This document shows positions 30,706 through 39,564 of a DNA stretch of 64,000 bases, piece by piece. The stretch comes from a virus. Both the position numbers and the translations under genes were made by a program. A model generated the notes under the pieces. The model did not search any database. It had not been told where the DNA came from and saw only the letters and a list, made by a program, of their open reading frames with translations. Every line of letters begins with the position of its first letter. The first letter of the stretch is position 1. The stretch covers positions 208,577 through 272,576 of the IMG/VR virus record IMGVR_UViG_3300023174_000042. One strand, written 5' to 3'.

Positions 30706-31453
30706 TAAAGTTGGTTTTTAATATTATTTTTTTATTAAATACTTGAATATGTCAAAATGTCAGTCGGAGGGTTGAACACGACACAATCCCCTTCCCCACT
30801 TTTTTACCACAAACTCCCACAATAATCTACCACTATTTCCCACCATAATTGGTCCTGTTGCTATACTGAGAACAAAAAAATCCCTTTTCTTGCTATCTAC
30901 AGGACCACTTTTTTTACTACTCATGTTTTCCAGCTAAAAAAGTATAGTTATAGAACAAAGTGCGTGTATAGTCCTTTAGGACGTTAGAATACAACTTCAA
31001 CGACCACTTTAGTGATTTATTAAACCCCAACTTAGTGTCTTACTTAGATCCAACTTAACCTTCGACCCACAAATTATAGACACTTAATTAGACTTGTAAA
31101 CCACTTAATTATTCATATTCATCTTATGTCTATTGACATATAAATAATATAAAACATAAGTTACTAATTGATCTACTAAAACAAAGTGGTAGTAAGTGGG
31201 AACCACAATATATAAAACTTTATAAATAGATCACAAATTAGTCTTCTTTATTTCTGTCACTCTTTAATGGGGGTCTTTAATTTTGGTGGGGGGATTACAT
31301 TACTGTTTAATATATGTGGTAATTAGTGGGACATATCTTTTATAGAAATGTAAGAGTATAAGATAAATTTATGAGGTGAATTCTGAAACGGAGTGTAACG
31401 TAGTGAAAGACTATGAACCGAATGAATTGATCATATACTCTTACAATTACTTG
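30706..31453. other. Gene-poor structured zone, part 2
   Basis: No credible gene in 748 bases. Long-range inverted repeats include GGTCCTGT (30851-30858) with ACAGGACC (30899-30906), ACCACTTT near 31002 with AAAGTGGT near 31184, and a 12-base pair stem at 31349-31445. C-rich CCCAC/CCACT words recur on the plus strand between 30795 and 30845. Confidence 0.55.
31349..31445 (-). ncRNA. 97-base stem-enclosed element after the 31454 gene
   Basis: TGTAAGAGTATA and TATACTCTTACA form a perfect 12-base pair outer stem. Inside lies CGTAGT-GAAAG-ACTATG. It starts 9 bases after the stop of the 31454 gene, so it may be a 3' stabilising or terminating RNA of that operon. The strand is inferred from that gene. 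Confidence 0.4.
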
Positions 31454-32329
31454 TCATACAAAATATAACCTTAAATATTCTGATCTTATTGTATCTATGA
31501 TTGGGTAACCGCCAATTGAAGAAATTATAAGTTCTAATTCATTGTTTAAATCATTAAGTTCTCCTTTTTTTACGATTTCTCCTAGTAAAACTGGATTTTC
31601 GTCTTCCCATCCGCTGTTTGAAGGAAAAGGTTTATATTCATGATACTCTCTCCACCGTTTTTCTCCCCACTTTTCATCTACTTTTAATTTGCCGTGAATT
31701 GTTATTTTATGAAAGAATTCATCATAACTAATATGATTTATTTCTATTTTTTTAAACCACTTAAATTTTTTTGGTATTATTTTATTTATTACCGTTTCTA
31801 CATTAAAATCTTCTTCTGAATTTTTGGCTTCTTTTAATGTTTTATTTTTTTTTTTAACACAATTAGGGTATCTTTTACCAAACATAGTTTTCATTCCTTT
31901 TTGAGTATATCCTTTCCAACATTTTTCTGTAAGTTCGCCTTCTTTCATTTCTTGTTGGTTATCAGACATACTTCCCACTATTTGATTATATCTTTCTTTT
32001 ATTCTACTACCATAATGTCTAAGAAGTGGTTTTCTAATTTTATCATAATAGAAATCGTCGTCCTCAAAATATATACGGTTATCATTGGTGAAATAATCTT
32101 GTTCTAAATATGTTACCATCTCGTCAATAACAAATTTCGCAAATAACCATAGAGTGGTTCCTTTTTCTTTATATATAACAGAATTTGGGTTTTCCATTGA
32201 TTCACTCATTCTATCTAATGCGGATTCAAATGCCTCTTCTATAATTTCAGTTGATATTCTTCTTATAATAACAGGAGGTATATGTGTTTCTTCTCTTAAT
32301 ACTTTTCTGATATGTTCTTGTAGGTTCAT
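31454..32329 (-). CDS. Tagged virion protein with Cys-basic motif and second module
   Basis: A 291-residue protein. The tag is N-L-Q-E-H-I-R-K-V-L-R-E-E (cut after V-L-R-E, residue 13). A compact motif at about 135-160, E-K-C-W-K-G-Y-T-Q-K-G-M then G-K-R-Y-P-N-C-V-K-K, is one I know from many T4-like phage proteins of unknown role. Right after it, T-L-K-E-A (164-168) resembles another cleavage site, and a separate 120-residue module follows. It is the last gene of a coupled run (33366 to 31454) with gaps of 1 base. Confidence 0.7.
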   Translation of the reverse strand: MNLQEHIRKVLREETHIPPVIIRRISTEIIEEAFESALDRMSESMENPNSVIYKEKGTTLWLFAKFVIDEMVTYLEQDYFTNDNRIYFEDDDFYYDKIRKPLLRHYGSRIKERYNQIVGSMSDNQQEMKEGELTEKCWKGYTQKGMKTMFGKRYPNCVKKKNKTLKEAKNSEEDFNVETVINKIIPKKFKWFKKIEINHISYDEFFHKITIHGKLKVDEKWGEKRWREYHEYKPFPSNSGWEDENPVLLGEIVKKGELNDLNNELELIISSIGGYPIIDTIRSEYLRLYFV

Positions 32330-32330
32330 A

Positions 32331-32768
32331 TTAACAATCTCCTATACCATAAAAAATGCAGTCAATAAGTTCTGCATCATTTTTATCCCATATATAAACC
32401 ATAGAATCATTATCATTCATTCTATCCCTACATAATCTATGGTGTCCATCTACTACAATTAGTTTTCCCTTGTGTTTGTATAAATGAATATCTTTTTTAT
32501 CATATGTTTCATCGGACATATCATTTACGTAGTCCATATTAATATCTTTTTGAAGACTATAAACTTTTTTTGTTGGTGACAATCTTTGTTTTTTTGGGTT
32601 AAGTGTGTGTATTAATTCATCACTATCATTTACCACCATATCAAAAATGTTTGTGGATTCTAAATCTTTTTTTAATTCAGGTTCGTATATAATTCCACAG
32701 TCTTTATGACTTTCGGTTATCATCCACATCATTGATTTCATTCTTGATATTTGTTCTTGTAGATTCAT
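32331..32768 (-). CDS. Tagged ParB-like nuclease-domain protein
   Basis: A 145-residue protein with a tag (N-L-Q-E-Q-I-S-R-M-K-S-M-M-W-M-I-T-E-S), cut expected after M-I-T-E. The C-terminal half holds G-K-L-I-V-V-D-G-H-H-R-L-C-R-D-R, the hallmark D-G-x-H-R of the ParB/sulfiredoxin-like fold, which binds nucleotide and in some members cuts DNA. With the tag it may be injected with the genome. The start at 32768 is set by the tag; the upstream gene ends 1 base away. Confidence 0.65.
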   Translation of the reverse strand: MNLQEQISRMKSMMWMITESHKDCGIIYEPELKKDLESTNIFDMVVNDSDELIHTLNPKKQRLSPTKKVYSLQKDINMDYVNDMSDETYDKKDIHLYKHKGKLIVVDGHHRLCRDRMNDNDSMVYIWDKNDAELIDCIFYGIGDC

Positions 32769-32769
32769 A

Positions 32770-33366
32770 TTATAAATCACTTTTAACCATATTATAGAAA
32801 TACTCACTAACCTTTTCAGGTGAGTTTATATTCATTCTTCTCATTTGATTTTTATGTTGTTGAACCATCATAGATACTTGTTGTATTGGAAGGTTCTTAT
32901 ACATTTGTGGTGATCTAAAATTTTTACTTATCAGATCTTTTTTTTGTAGTTGTCTTATTTTTCTTCCTGCGAACTCATCGGCAACTTCTTCTGTATGTTT
33001 CATAAAGTCGGCAGCTTCCTCATTGGATAGTTCCCCAATATAACAATCATACATTATATTTTCACCATACTTTTTAAATTGATATTGGTGAGAAATCTCG
33101 TGGAAGATAACAAATAACGCATCTTCCAATCTACGACTAAGAATTTGTTTGTTGATCAAAACAACATCGTGTAATGCCAAACCTAAAACAGGTATTTTGA
33201 AATTGGAAAACTCAATTTTTTTACAATCTGAATTCTCAATAAATTTAACAACCTCATCTTTTAACTCATCTGAAATATTAAAAGCATCGGACAACTCATT
33301 TATAAAACTTGATATTCCTTCAGTTTCTTCCTTTAATATTCTTCTTATTTGTTCTTGTAGGTTCAT
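32770..33366 (-). CDS. Tagged HExxH zinc metalloprotease-like protein
   Basis: A 198-residue protein with the tag N-L-Q-E-Q-I-R-R-I-L-K-E-E (cut after I-L-K-E). The zinc motif H-E-I-S-H lies near residue 101 (F-V-I-F-H-E-I-S-H-Q-Y-Q-F), and E-E-V-A-D-E-F-A-G-R about 40 residues later probably supplies the third ligand. The layout is that of ImmA/IrrE- or SprT-like proteases. ATATTTAT lies 5 bases before the ATG. With 11735 it makes two head-targeted proteases. Confidence 0.7.
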   Translation of the reverse strand: MNLQEQIRRILKEETEGISSFINELSDAFNISDELKDEVVKFIENSDCKKIEFSNFKIPVLGLALHDVVLINKQILSRRLEDALFVIFHEISHQYQFKKYGENIMYDCYIGELSNEEAADFMKHTEEVADEFAGRKIRQLQKKDLISKNFRSPQMYKNLPIQQVSMMVQQHKNQMRRMNINSPEKVSEYFYNMVKSDL

Positions 33367-33379
33367 ATCAAATAAATAT

Positions 33380-33637
33380 CTAAAAAACTTTAAATTGACA
33401 GGTGATATAAAAATCAAATGGAAACATATTTGACATATCTTCTTCTAATTGTTTTAGTATATTCAACTCTCTTCCTTTTGTTCCAAAAAACTTATGAGCT
33501 TTTTGTGCTGTATTGCAGTGCAAAGTAATAAAAACAATTTTTTGATTGTCGTTATATCTAAATTTTAAATCATCATAATCATGTGGAACAATTAACTTAA
33601 AATAATCTAATATGACTTTATCTAATTTATTTTCCAT
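33380..33637 (-). CDS. Small hypothetical protein
   Basis: An 85-residue alpha/beta protein (K-I-V-F-I-T-L-H-C-N-T ... F-D-F-Y-I-T-C-Q-F). No tag. It overlaps the gene at 33622 by 16 bases, as in other coupled pairs here. Function unknown. Confidence 0.55.
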   Translation of the reverse strand: MENKLDKVILDYFKLIVPHDYDDLKFRYNDNQKIVFITLHCNTAQKAHKFFGTKGRELNILKQLEEDMSNMFPFDFYITCQFKVF

Positions 33638-33924
33638 GATCCATATTTGTATTCTTTAATTATTGGTTTTATATCAATCTTTGGATAATTTATATATTCA
33701 ACCAATAATTTAACTTTAAAATTAGGTAAGTATTTTTTTATTTGAACTCTGACATATCTAATGTCATCTTCGCTATTGTATTTTGCGTTATCGTATTTTA
33801 TATTACTAAATTTAAGATCGTTAGTTAACACAATTTTATATGATCCATCTTCTTGTAAAGAAATTTGCATAGGTATATCAACGTCATCAAACAAGGATTC
33901 TATATATTTGGTTAAGTCTTTCAT
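33622..33924 (-). CDS. Small hypothetical protein
   Basis: A 100-residue protein (K-D-L-T-K-Y-I-E-S-L-F-D-D-V-D-I) with a two-strand beta pattern (Y-K-I-V-L-T-N-D, K-V-K-L-L-V-E-Y). The N-terminus is helical but lacks the tag motifs. The domain style (helix, strand, strand, helix) resembles segments of the polyprotein at 34623, e.g. its residues 565-670. Function unknown. Confidence 0.55.
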   Translation of the reverse strand: MKDLTKYIESLFDDVDIPMQISLQEDGSYKIVLTNDLKFSNIKYDNAKYNSEDDIRYVRVQIKKYLPNFKVKLLVEYINYPKIDIKPIIKEYKYGSWKIN

Positions 33925-33936
33925 TATTGCTAAAAT

Positions 33937-33966
33937 AAAAAAAATCCCCCAATTTTACAAGTGGAG
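33937..33966 (-). terminator. Rho-independent terminator
   Basis: On the minus strand, TCCTCCA...TTGGGGGA followed by TTTTTTTT, 65 bases after the stop of the 34031 gene and just upstream of the 33622 gene. Confidence 0.7.
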
Positions 33967-34030
33967 GAATATAGTTATTTATCTTTTATTTTTTTGAAAC
34001 AAAAAAAATATTTCTTTACTGAAATTTATT

Positions 34031-34594
34031 TTAACTATCACGATCAAAATGATTTTTTATTTTTTGATAAGTTTTAGGAGAAAGAACCCATGAAATATTT
34101 TCCACCACATCTTCGGGTAACTCTTCTTCCATTTTATTATTTATTTCAGTATTTAAATAAGCCTTTATTCCATCAATAGAAAACCATTTAATATCGTCTT
34201 CATTAAAGTTTGATGTCATTCCGTATAAAACATCTATTTTTTGATTTTTAGGTAAGTTTTCCACATTCGGTAAATCGATATATTCTGATGTTAAATTTTC
34301 AATTAATTTATTAACTTCATCACATCTAACTTTTTTTACGTTACAATATTTTAGAATTTTTGATACTTCATCTTCATCAAGATCAAATGGATACTTATAT
34401 TTTTTTGATACATTTGTTCCATACTTTTGATCAAATTCTAATGCTGGTTTGCTATTAACATCAATCCAAGTTTCTTCATCCCAACTTGGTAAATCATCTT
34501 TTTTTGTTTTAAATAGATTTGAAACAAAATCAAAAATTCCTTCATTTAATCCCATTAACTCTCGGGTCCTTTTTAATTCTTCATTTAAATTCAT
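34031..34594 (-). CDS. Tagged virion protein, unknown function
   Basis: A 187-residue protein with a tag of the M-G-L-N-E type (N-L-N-E-E-L-K-R-T-R-E-L-M-G-L-N-E-G), cut expected after G-L-N-E at about residue 18. The rest is charged and helical with V-S-K-K-Y-K-Y-P-F-D-L and V-E-N-I-S-W-V-L-S-P. The start at 34594 is set by the tag and by ATATTTAT exactly 4 bases upstream. Confidence 0.6.
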   Translation of the reverse strand: MNLNEELKRTRELMGLNEGIFDFVSNLFKTKKDDLPSWDEETWIDVNSKPALEFDQKYGTNVSKKYKYPFDLDEDEVSKILKYCNVKKVRCDEVNKLIENLTSEYIDLPNVENLPKNQKIDVLYGMTSNFNEDDIKWFSIDGIKAYLNTEINNKMEEELPEDVVENISWVLSPKTYQKIKNHFDRDS

Positions 34595-34598
34595 AACA

Positions 34599-34606
34599 AT
34601 AAATAT
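34599..34606 (-). promoter_or_regulatory. ATATTTAT start-proximal box
   Basis: Exactly 4 bases upstream of the ATG at 34594, downstream of the stop of the polyprotein gene. Confidence 0.5.
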
Positions 34607-34622
34607 CTTTAAAATTATTAAA

Positions 34623-37600
34623 CTAATCCCAATAACCAATTTGAATTGTTTCCATCATCCAAGAAAGAATTGATAATAACTCTTCATTAGTTAAGCTGTT
34701 AATTGTTGTTAGGTATTGGTCTTTTGTTATCCTCTGACCATAATTATCTTCATAATATTCCCATATTTCAACAGCAATTTGGTCGCTATCTTGAACCATA
34801 ATATCATAAATTAATTTGGTATTACTTAGTCGTATTTTTAGACCAAAAAGAGAACCACTATTTTTACTACTCATCCCATCATGTTCTAAAACATATTCTC
34901 TAATATATTGTTTAATTATTTTTTTTGGATTGTCTATTTTATTTAAAATTGATTTGACTTGATTGAAGTCTAATCCTGACATTTCAATAAAGTTGTATAA
35001 TCCGTCTTTTTCTATAATTTTTTGTAATGATTGTTTTTTATTATCCGATTCATTTATATTTTTATCAAAATGTATGTGATATTTGAAATTAAGTGGAAAT
35101 ATATCAAGATCCTCCATAACTTGTTTTCCTACTTTTTTAATAACTGAGTTAATTCCACCACCCAATTTGACGGACTCAACTGGATCAAAAAATATATTTA
35201 CAATAACATCATCAAATTGTTCATCGTAATATAACATGAATTTTTTTACACTCAGATATTCGTTGGAGTTTAAATAATCTTCTACATTTTGAATCAATTT
35301 ATTAAACTTTCTTTCTTGTTTAGATTCGTCAGATTCGTTTATAACATTACCTTCATCATCATATTTTATTTTTTGAACATCAATATAAAGGTCTGCATTT
35401 TTATATTTCCAATCCCAACCGTAACCCCACCATGGAGATAAAATAACACCATCTCCTGTCAGTTCCATAATTTCATCTATTATTTTATGTGTAAACCAAT
35501 TATCGTAGTTTGCTGCGGTATCTTCCACATCATGAAAGACTTTGATAAGTGGTTTTCCTTGATAATTTGTATCGACTTCAATAAATTCAACCTCATCAAA
35601 AAGATTATAAATCATTTCTTTTACTAACTTAAGTTTTTTATCTTCTGATTTATTTTCTGATTCCATCAAATCATCTATTTTTTGACATTTTGTTGTGTCA
35701 TACGCTAAATAAAGATTATCAACAATTGGAAAAAAATCTTTTATCATTTTTTTTATCTCGGTTCTTGTTTCGTGAAATGTAAAAGGTCTAAATTTGTTTT
35801 TTTTGTATTTTAGAATCAATCTTAAAGAAGGTTTTTCAGAATATTTTGAATCAAAAAAACTATCTATTTCAATCCCACATAACAATTCTTTATCAACGAC
35901 ACTGTATACCATGTCATTTAAAAGTTTTTCATATTTTGAAAAGTCATTATGTTCAAATTTACTTTCTGATTCCACAAGTTCTGAATCTTCCCTTAATGTT
36001 CTTCTATTAGGTGAATCTTCAGGCCAAGAATTTAAAATATCTTCACTACTTCCTGTCCCTTCATATTTTAAAGTTATCGCCTCTTTTGGGATATCTTGAA
36101 ATGTTACAATATGTTTTGACCTTGACTCAAAATGTCTATCTTTAAACCATTTAACATCTGGAATCTTTGTTGTGTCAATAAACCAAATGTCGTCATCATA
36201 TGTTGAATCAAACCAAGCTCTTTTGTTTGTTGAGTTGGTTGCAAAAATTGCTGGTTTACATTTAACCCCATAACCCACATATATTTTATAACATTCTCCG
36301 GCTCTTACTTTAAGACCGTTTTCCATTATCTTATCTCTGAACTTTGGATTGGATTTATGGACAACAATCTGATTGGGTTTTACTTCTTTACCCGCCGGAC
36401 TATAATCTTCGTTTTCGTTTAATACTTCATCAGAATTTTCTTCATTAAAAAATAAATCCACAATAGTTTTAAGTGAAATTCCTGTGTGGTCAATTTTAAT
36501 TTTTTCTGTATATTCTCGGTCTGTATAATTTAAACCGTCTTCACTATCTATAACTAAACCTTCATCACCATTACCCGTAATATATAAAGGATTGTATAAG
36601 ATATATTCTTTATTAATTTTCATTAGATAACAAGGACCATGATTGTTCATAAATCGGTTTAACCAATCATTTGAAATAAAATTAAAAGTTTGCCACGGTA
36701 AATCCCAAGCACTTTGAACTAATTCTATTTTACCATCGAAATCAATTCCTAATTTGTTTTTTATAAAATTCTTATTTTTTTCTTCTAACTTATTTTCATT
36801 TAAAAAACTATTTTCTTCTTCATTACAGTTCGAAGTTTGTTCTCCACGAACACCAATTACTACTCCTGTATAAGTTGCAATTTCTTTTGAAATGTCATCT
36901 AAAACTTCAATATACATGTTTCTTATACCTTGTGTCATGGGCCAAAGTTTTGTTCCGTAACCTCCAATAAATAAAACTGTAACTTCAGGTATATTAAAAA
37001 CTTCGTTTAATGTGATTTCATAAGAACAAATGATATGATTATATTCAGGAAGTATTAGGTCTTCCATAATCATTTTTGTTATTTTTAAAAGTTTTTTTAA
37101 ATCCTTTTCACTTTTGTTTGAACTTTCATTTAAACTTTCAGATTCACCATAAAGTTTGTTGTGTATTCTTATCACATCTTTTTTTGAAAAAGAATATTCA
37201 TCCTCATGTATATCGACATCTTTTCCGTTTATTTGTTTAATATCAAAATAATTGGAGTCTTTAAAATTAAGTGTTTTTGTTTTTATTTTTCCTGTGGTAT
37301 TATCGTTTTGAATTACGGCGATTATGGATTTTAAAGTTTCATTTTCACTTGGACTTAATTTATCTTCGTCATAAATAAGATTTAATTCAGGCCAAGAATT
37401 TGTTTCCGATATATTTTTTCTAATGTTTATTATTTCATACTGAAGTGGAAATACGATAGGTTTTGGGTCTCTGAAATAATCATATACTGAAAAATCAACA
37501 ACACCTGTTAAATCATCTAATATTTCAGAAAATTCAGGATCATTCTTGAATGCTTTTTTGAGGTTTTTTAATCCTCCAACCATGTCAATAGCATCAAAGA

Positions 37601-37679
37601 TACCATTATCTTCAATAACTTGTTTCAACTCTTGTTGGAGTCTATTTTCTTTTAAGATATGTCTAATCAGTTCTCTCAT
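34623..37679 (-). CDS. Tagged 1018-residue modular protein, polyprotein-like
   Basis: It begins with the tag M-R-E-L-I-R-H-I-L-K-E-N. (L/I)-x-E sites recur at residues 183-185 (L-N-E-S), 293-295 (L-N-E-N), 420-422 (L-N-E-N), 562-564 (L-R-E-D), 671-673 (L-M-E-S), 780-782 (I-N-E-S) and 875-877 (I-N-E-S), and split it into eight modules of about 95-175 residues. Module 3 is homologous to the stand-alone 28841 protein. Modules 1 and 8 start alike (L-K-Q-V-I-E-D-N-G-I and L-Q-K-I-I-E-K-D-G-L). Module 4 (I-V-V-H-K-S-N-P-K-F-R, N-G-L-K-V, A-I-F-A-T) resembles ADP-ribosyltransferase-like folds weakly. It probably delivers several payloads in one chain. Confidence 0.75.
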   Translation of the reverse strand: MRELIRHILKENRLQQELKQVIEDNGIFDAIDMVGGLKNLKKAFKNDPEFSEILDDLTGVVDFSVYDYFRDPKPIVFPLQYEIINIRKNISETNSWPELNLIYDEDKLSPSENETLKSIIAVIQNDNTTGKIKTKTLNFKDSNYFDIKQINGKDVDIHEDEYSFSKKDVIRIHNKLYGESESLNESSNKSEKDLKKLLKITKMIMEDLILPEYNHIICSYEITLNEVFNIPEVTVLFIGGYGTKLWPMTQGIRNMYIEVLDDISKEIATYTGVVIGVRGEQTSNCNEEENSFLNENKLEEKNKNFIKNKLGIDFDGKIELVQSAWDLPWQTFNFISNDWLNRFMNNHGPCYLMKINKEYILYNPLYITGNGDEGLVIDSEDGLNYTDREYTEKIKIDHTGISLKTIVDLFFNEENSDEVLNENEDYSPAGKEVKPNQIVVHKSNPKFRDKIMENGLKVRAGECYKIYVGYGVKCKPAIFATNSTNKRAWFDSTYDDDIWFIDTTKIPDVKWFKDRHFESRSKHIVTFQDIPKEAITLKYEGTGSSEDILNSWPEDSPNRRTLREDSELVESESKFEHNDFSKYEKLLNDMVYSVVDKELLCGIEIDSFFDSKYSEKPSLRLILKYKKNKFRPFTFHETRTEIKKMIKDFFPIVDNLYLAYDTTKCQKIDDLMESENKSEDKKLKLVKEMIYNLFDEVEFIEVDTNYQGKPLIKVFHDVEDTAANYDNWFTHKIIDEIMELTGDGVILSPWWGYGWDWKYKNADLYIDVQKIKYDDEGNVINESDESKQERKFNKLIQNVEDYLNSNEYLSVKKFMLYYDEQFDDVIVNIFFDPVESVKLGGGINSVIKKVGKQVMEDLDIFPLNFKYHIHFDKNINESDNKKQSLQKIIEKDGLYNFIEMSGLDFNQVKSILNKIDNPKKIIKQYIREYVLEHDGMSSKNSGSLFGLKIRLSNTKLIYDIMVQDSDQIAVEIWEYYEDNYGQRITKDQYLTTINSLTNEELLSILSWMMETIQIGYWD

Positions 37680-38323
37680 TAATATAATCCTCTTAATCTA
37701 TCATACTCAACGTTACGAAGTTTTTCTAAATATGTTTTTTCAATCCATCCTGGACTTTCTTCTTCTTGTTTCATTATGGCATCTCTTCTAAAAAGTGTGG
37801 TTTTAAGAATAAGTTCTATCATATCCTCCTCAGTCACGCCTTCAGGTTTTGTCATTGGTGGAACACAAGTTTGAGCATCTCTATCATCTATATTAAATTC
37901 AGAAATATGAATGTCATTTCTACCCATCTTACTTTGAATTTCACCTAAATAGGTGTCGTCAAACCATTCTTCAAAAAGGTATTTTAAGTAACTTGCTCTA
38001 ACAGGAATATCAGACATCAACTCTTTAAATATATCATTTGGAATATAAATTGAACCTGATTCAAAATCTCTTTCTTCAGTTTTTCTTCTATCGTCAAAAA
38101 CATCACTATTATCTTCAAAAAATAATATAAATTTCATTATTTCTTTTCCATGATTACACCATTCAAAATCATGTCTTGTTTCCCACGATTTGTCATGATA
38201 CATTTTTGCACCATCAAAATAGTTGTTTAACCACCTATAAACAAGTTGTTCTACCTTTGGTGTAGGTTTAGAATATTTTCTAGTAACCTCATCTTCTAAT
38301 ATTAATTTAATTAAATTTCTCAT
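37679..38323 (-). CDS. Tagged virion protein, unknown function
   Basis: A 214-residue protein with the tag R-N-L-I-K-L-I-L-E-D-E (cut after L-I-L-E). It is rich in Trp, Asp and Glu. The middle (S-I-Y-I-P-N-D-I-F-K-E-L-M-S-D-I-P) matches part of the 28360 protein, so the two are probable paralogs. The last base of its stop is the first base of the polyprotein's start codon. Function unknown. Confidence 0.65.
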   Translation of the reverse strand: MRNLIKLILEDEVTRKYSKPTPKVEQLVYRWLNNYFDGAKMYHDKSWETRHDFEWCNHGKEIMKFILFFEDNSDVFDDRRKTEERDFESGSIYIPNDIFKELMSDIPVRASYLKYLFEEWFDDTYLGEIQSKMGRNDIHISEFNIDDRDAQTCVPPMTKPEGVTEEDMIELILKTTLFRRDAIMKQEEESPGWIEKTYLEKLRNVEYDRLRGLY

Positions 38324-38757
38324 CTAAATTTAAATCTATCTGGTTCTAATTTTTTTATATCGTTAAATTGATCTTTAACCGTTAAATGCTCAGGAAGCAT
38401 TTCATAAATGTCATTTAATTCTTGTTTTATTTTTTTATAATCTTCAAACATTTCATCACTTGTCATTTCATTTTTAATATTTAATATTGAAACGGCATAT
38501 GGATAATCTTCGTTGGATAATTCATTTTGGTATCTTTTGTGATAGGGGTTTAAGTCACTATTATAAAATTCTTTTAGTTTTTTTATATCACAAATAATAT
38601 TAATATCAATTGAAAAATTACCATCATTACCTAATTCCCACCCAATGATAAATGGATAAGTTTTTTTTATTATTTTAATTACAAGGTCAATTCCTTTTTC
38701 AAGAGTTTTTGAATCATCCGTTTCTTCTTTTAATATATGTCTAATCAGTTCTTTCAT
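38320..38757 (-). CDS. Tagged virion protein, unknown function
   Basis: A 145-residue protein with the tag K-E-L-I-R-H-I-L-K-E-E (cut after I-L-K-E), almost the same as that of the 38741 gene. The body is helical and charged (I-D-L-V-I-K-I-I-K-K-T-Y-P-F-I-I-G-W). It overlaps the next gene by 4 bases and the previous one by 17. Function unknown. Confidence 0.65.
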   Translation of the reverse strand: MKELIRHILKEETDDSKTLEKGIDLVIKIIKKTYPFIIGWELGNDGNFSIDINIICDIKKLKEFYNSDLNPYHKRYQNELSNEDYPYAVSILNIKNEMTSDEMFEDYKKIKQELNDIYEMLPEHLTVKDQFNDIKKLEPDRFKFR

Positions 38758-39079
38758 TACACATTACTTGTTCTAAAAACTTTTTAATTGTTCTAACTAT
38801 TTTTTGTCTGTCAGGATCATTCTCATTTGAGAAATTATCAACAGGTTCAATAACATTATTTTCTTGTAACATATTCAAAATTTTTTGTATTTGTCTTTTT
38901 TTATTATCAAAATTAGAAATTGAGTAATATTTATCATCTATATTAAAGTAAATTGTTTCGAATTTGAATGTTTCGAGATCAATTTCTTTTTTTTGATATC
39001 TTCGAAGCAAAAAATTCATAACTATCTGATCAATCTCTTCAGTTTCTTCTTTTAATATATGTCTAATTAACTCTTTCAT
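38741..39079 (-). CDS. Tagged virion protein, unknown function
   Basis: A 112-residue protein with the tag K-E-L-I-R-H-I-L-K-E-E-T-E-E-I, identical through eleven residues to its downstream neighbour, while the bodies differ. The body is a charged helix bundle with Y-Y-S-I-S-N-F-D. It shares one base with the stop of the 39079 gene. Tag sharing with body difference repeats the cassette pattern seen at 26556/27130. Confidence 0.65.
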   Translation of the reverse strand: MKELIRHILKEETEEIDQIVMNFLLRRYQKKEIDLETFKFETIYFNIDDKYYSISNFDNKKRQIQKILNMLQENNVIEPVDNFSNENDPDRQKIVRTIKKFLEQVMCNERTD

Positions 39080-39513
39080 TATGCGTCGTATTCGTCTTGA
39101 AATAATATAAACTCTAAAGTTATCATAAATGGTTCATCGCCGTAACTATTCCATTTCATAGCAATTGGCATGCAACTCATAAACCAATCATTGTCAGGTC
39201 CTCTTTTTATTAAACCACCACTTTCAGTGAATGTATATTGTCCTTGTATTTTATAAACTTCGTCTTCCAATTTATCAATATGTTTTGCAATACCTCCAAA
39301 ATCATGGTCTTCATAGTATGATTTTACAATAAGTTTTCCTTCAATATAAGGATGTTTTAAAATAAAACTAATATCTTTTATTTCTATAGAATCAATTTTA
39401 GAAGAAACATTACTTTCAAATATGTATTGAAGTTTTTGCATAGAGTTTTTGAACCTTTCTTCAAGATTGTTATCCTCATCTTCTTTTAATATATTTTTAA
39501 TTAATTTTTTCAT
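39079..39513 (-). CDS. Tagged virion protein, unknown function
   Basis: A 144-residue protein with the tag K-K-L-I-K-N-I-L-K-E-D (cut after I-L-K-E). The body has a beta-rich domain (G-K-L-I-V-K-S-Y-Y-E-D-H-D-F-G-G) and a C-terminal strand (P-F-M-I-T-L-E-F-I-L-F). GTATTTAT lies 5 bases before the ATG, so it starts the coupled run 39079, 38741, 38320, 37679, 34623. Confidence 0.65.
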   Translation of the reverse strand: MKKLIKNILKEDEDNNLEERFKNSMQKLQYIFESNVSSKIDSIEIKDISFILKHPYIEGKLIVKSYYEDHDFGGIAKHIDKLEDEVYKIQGQYTFTESGGLIKRGPDNDWFMSCMPIAMKWNSYGDEPFMITLEFILFQDEYDA

Positions 39514-39564
39514 ATTTTATAAATACTTGAAATTATATAAAAACAAAAAAATCAATTTATGATT

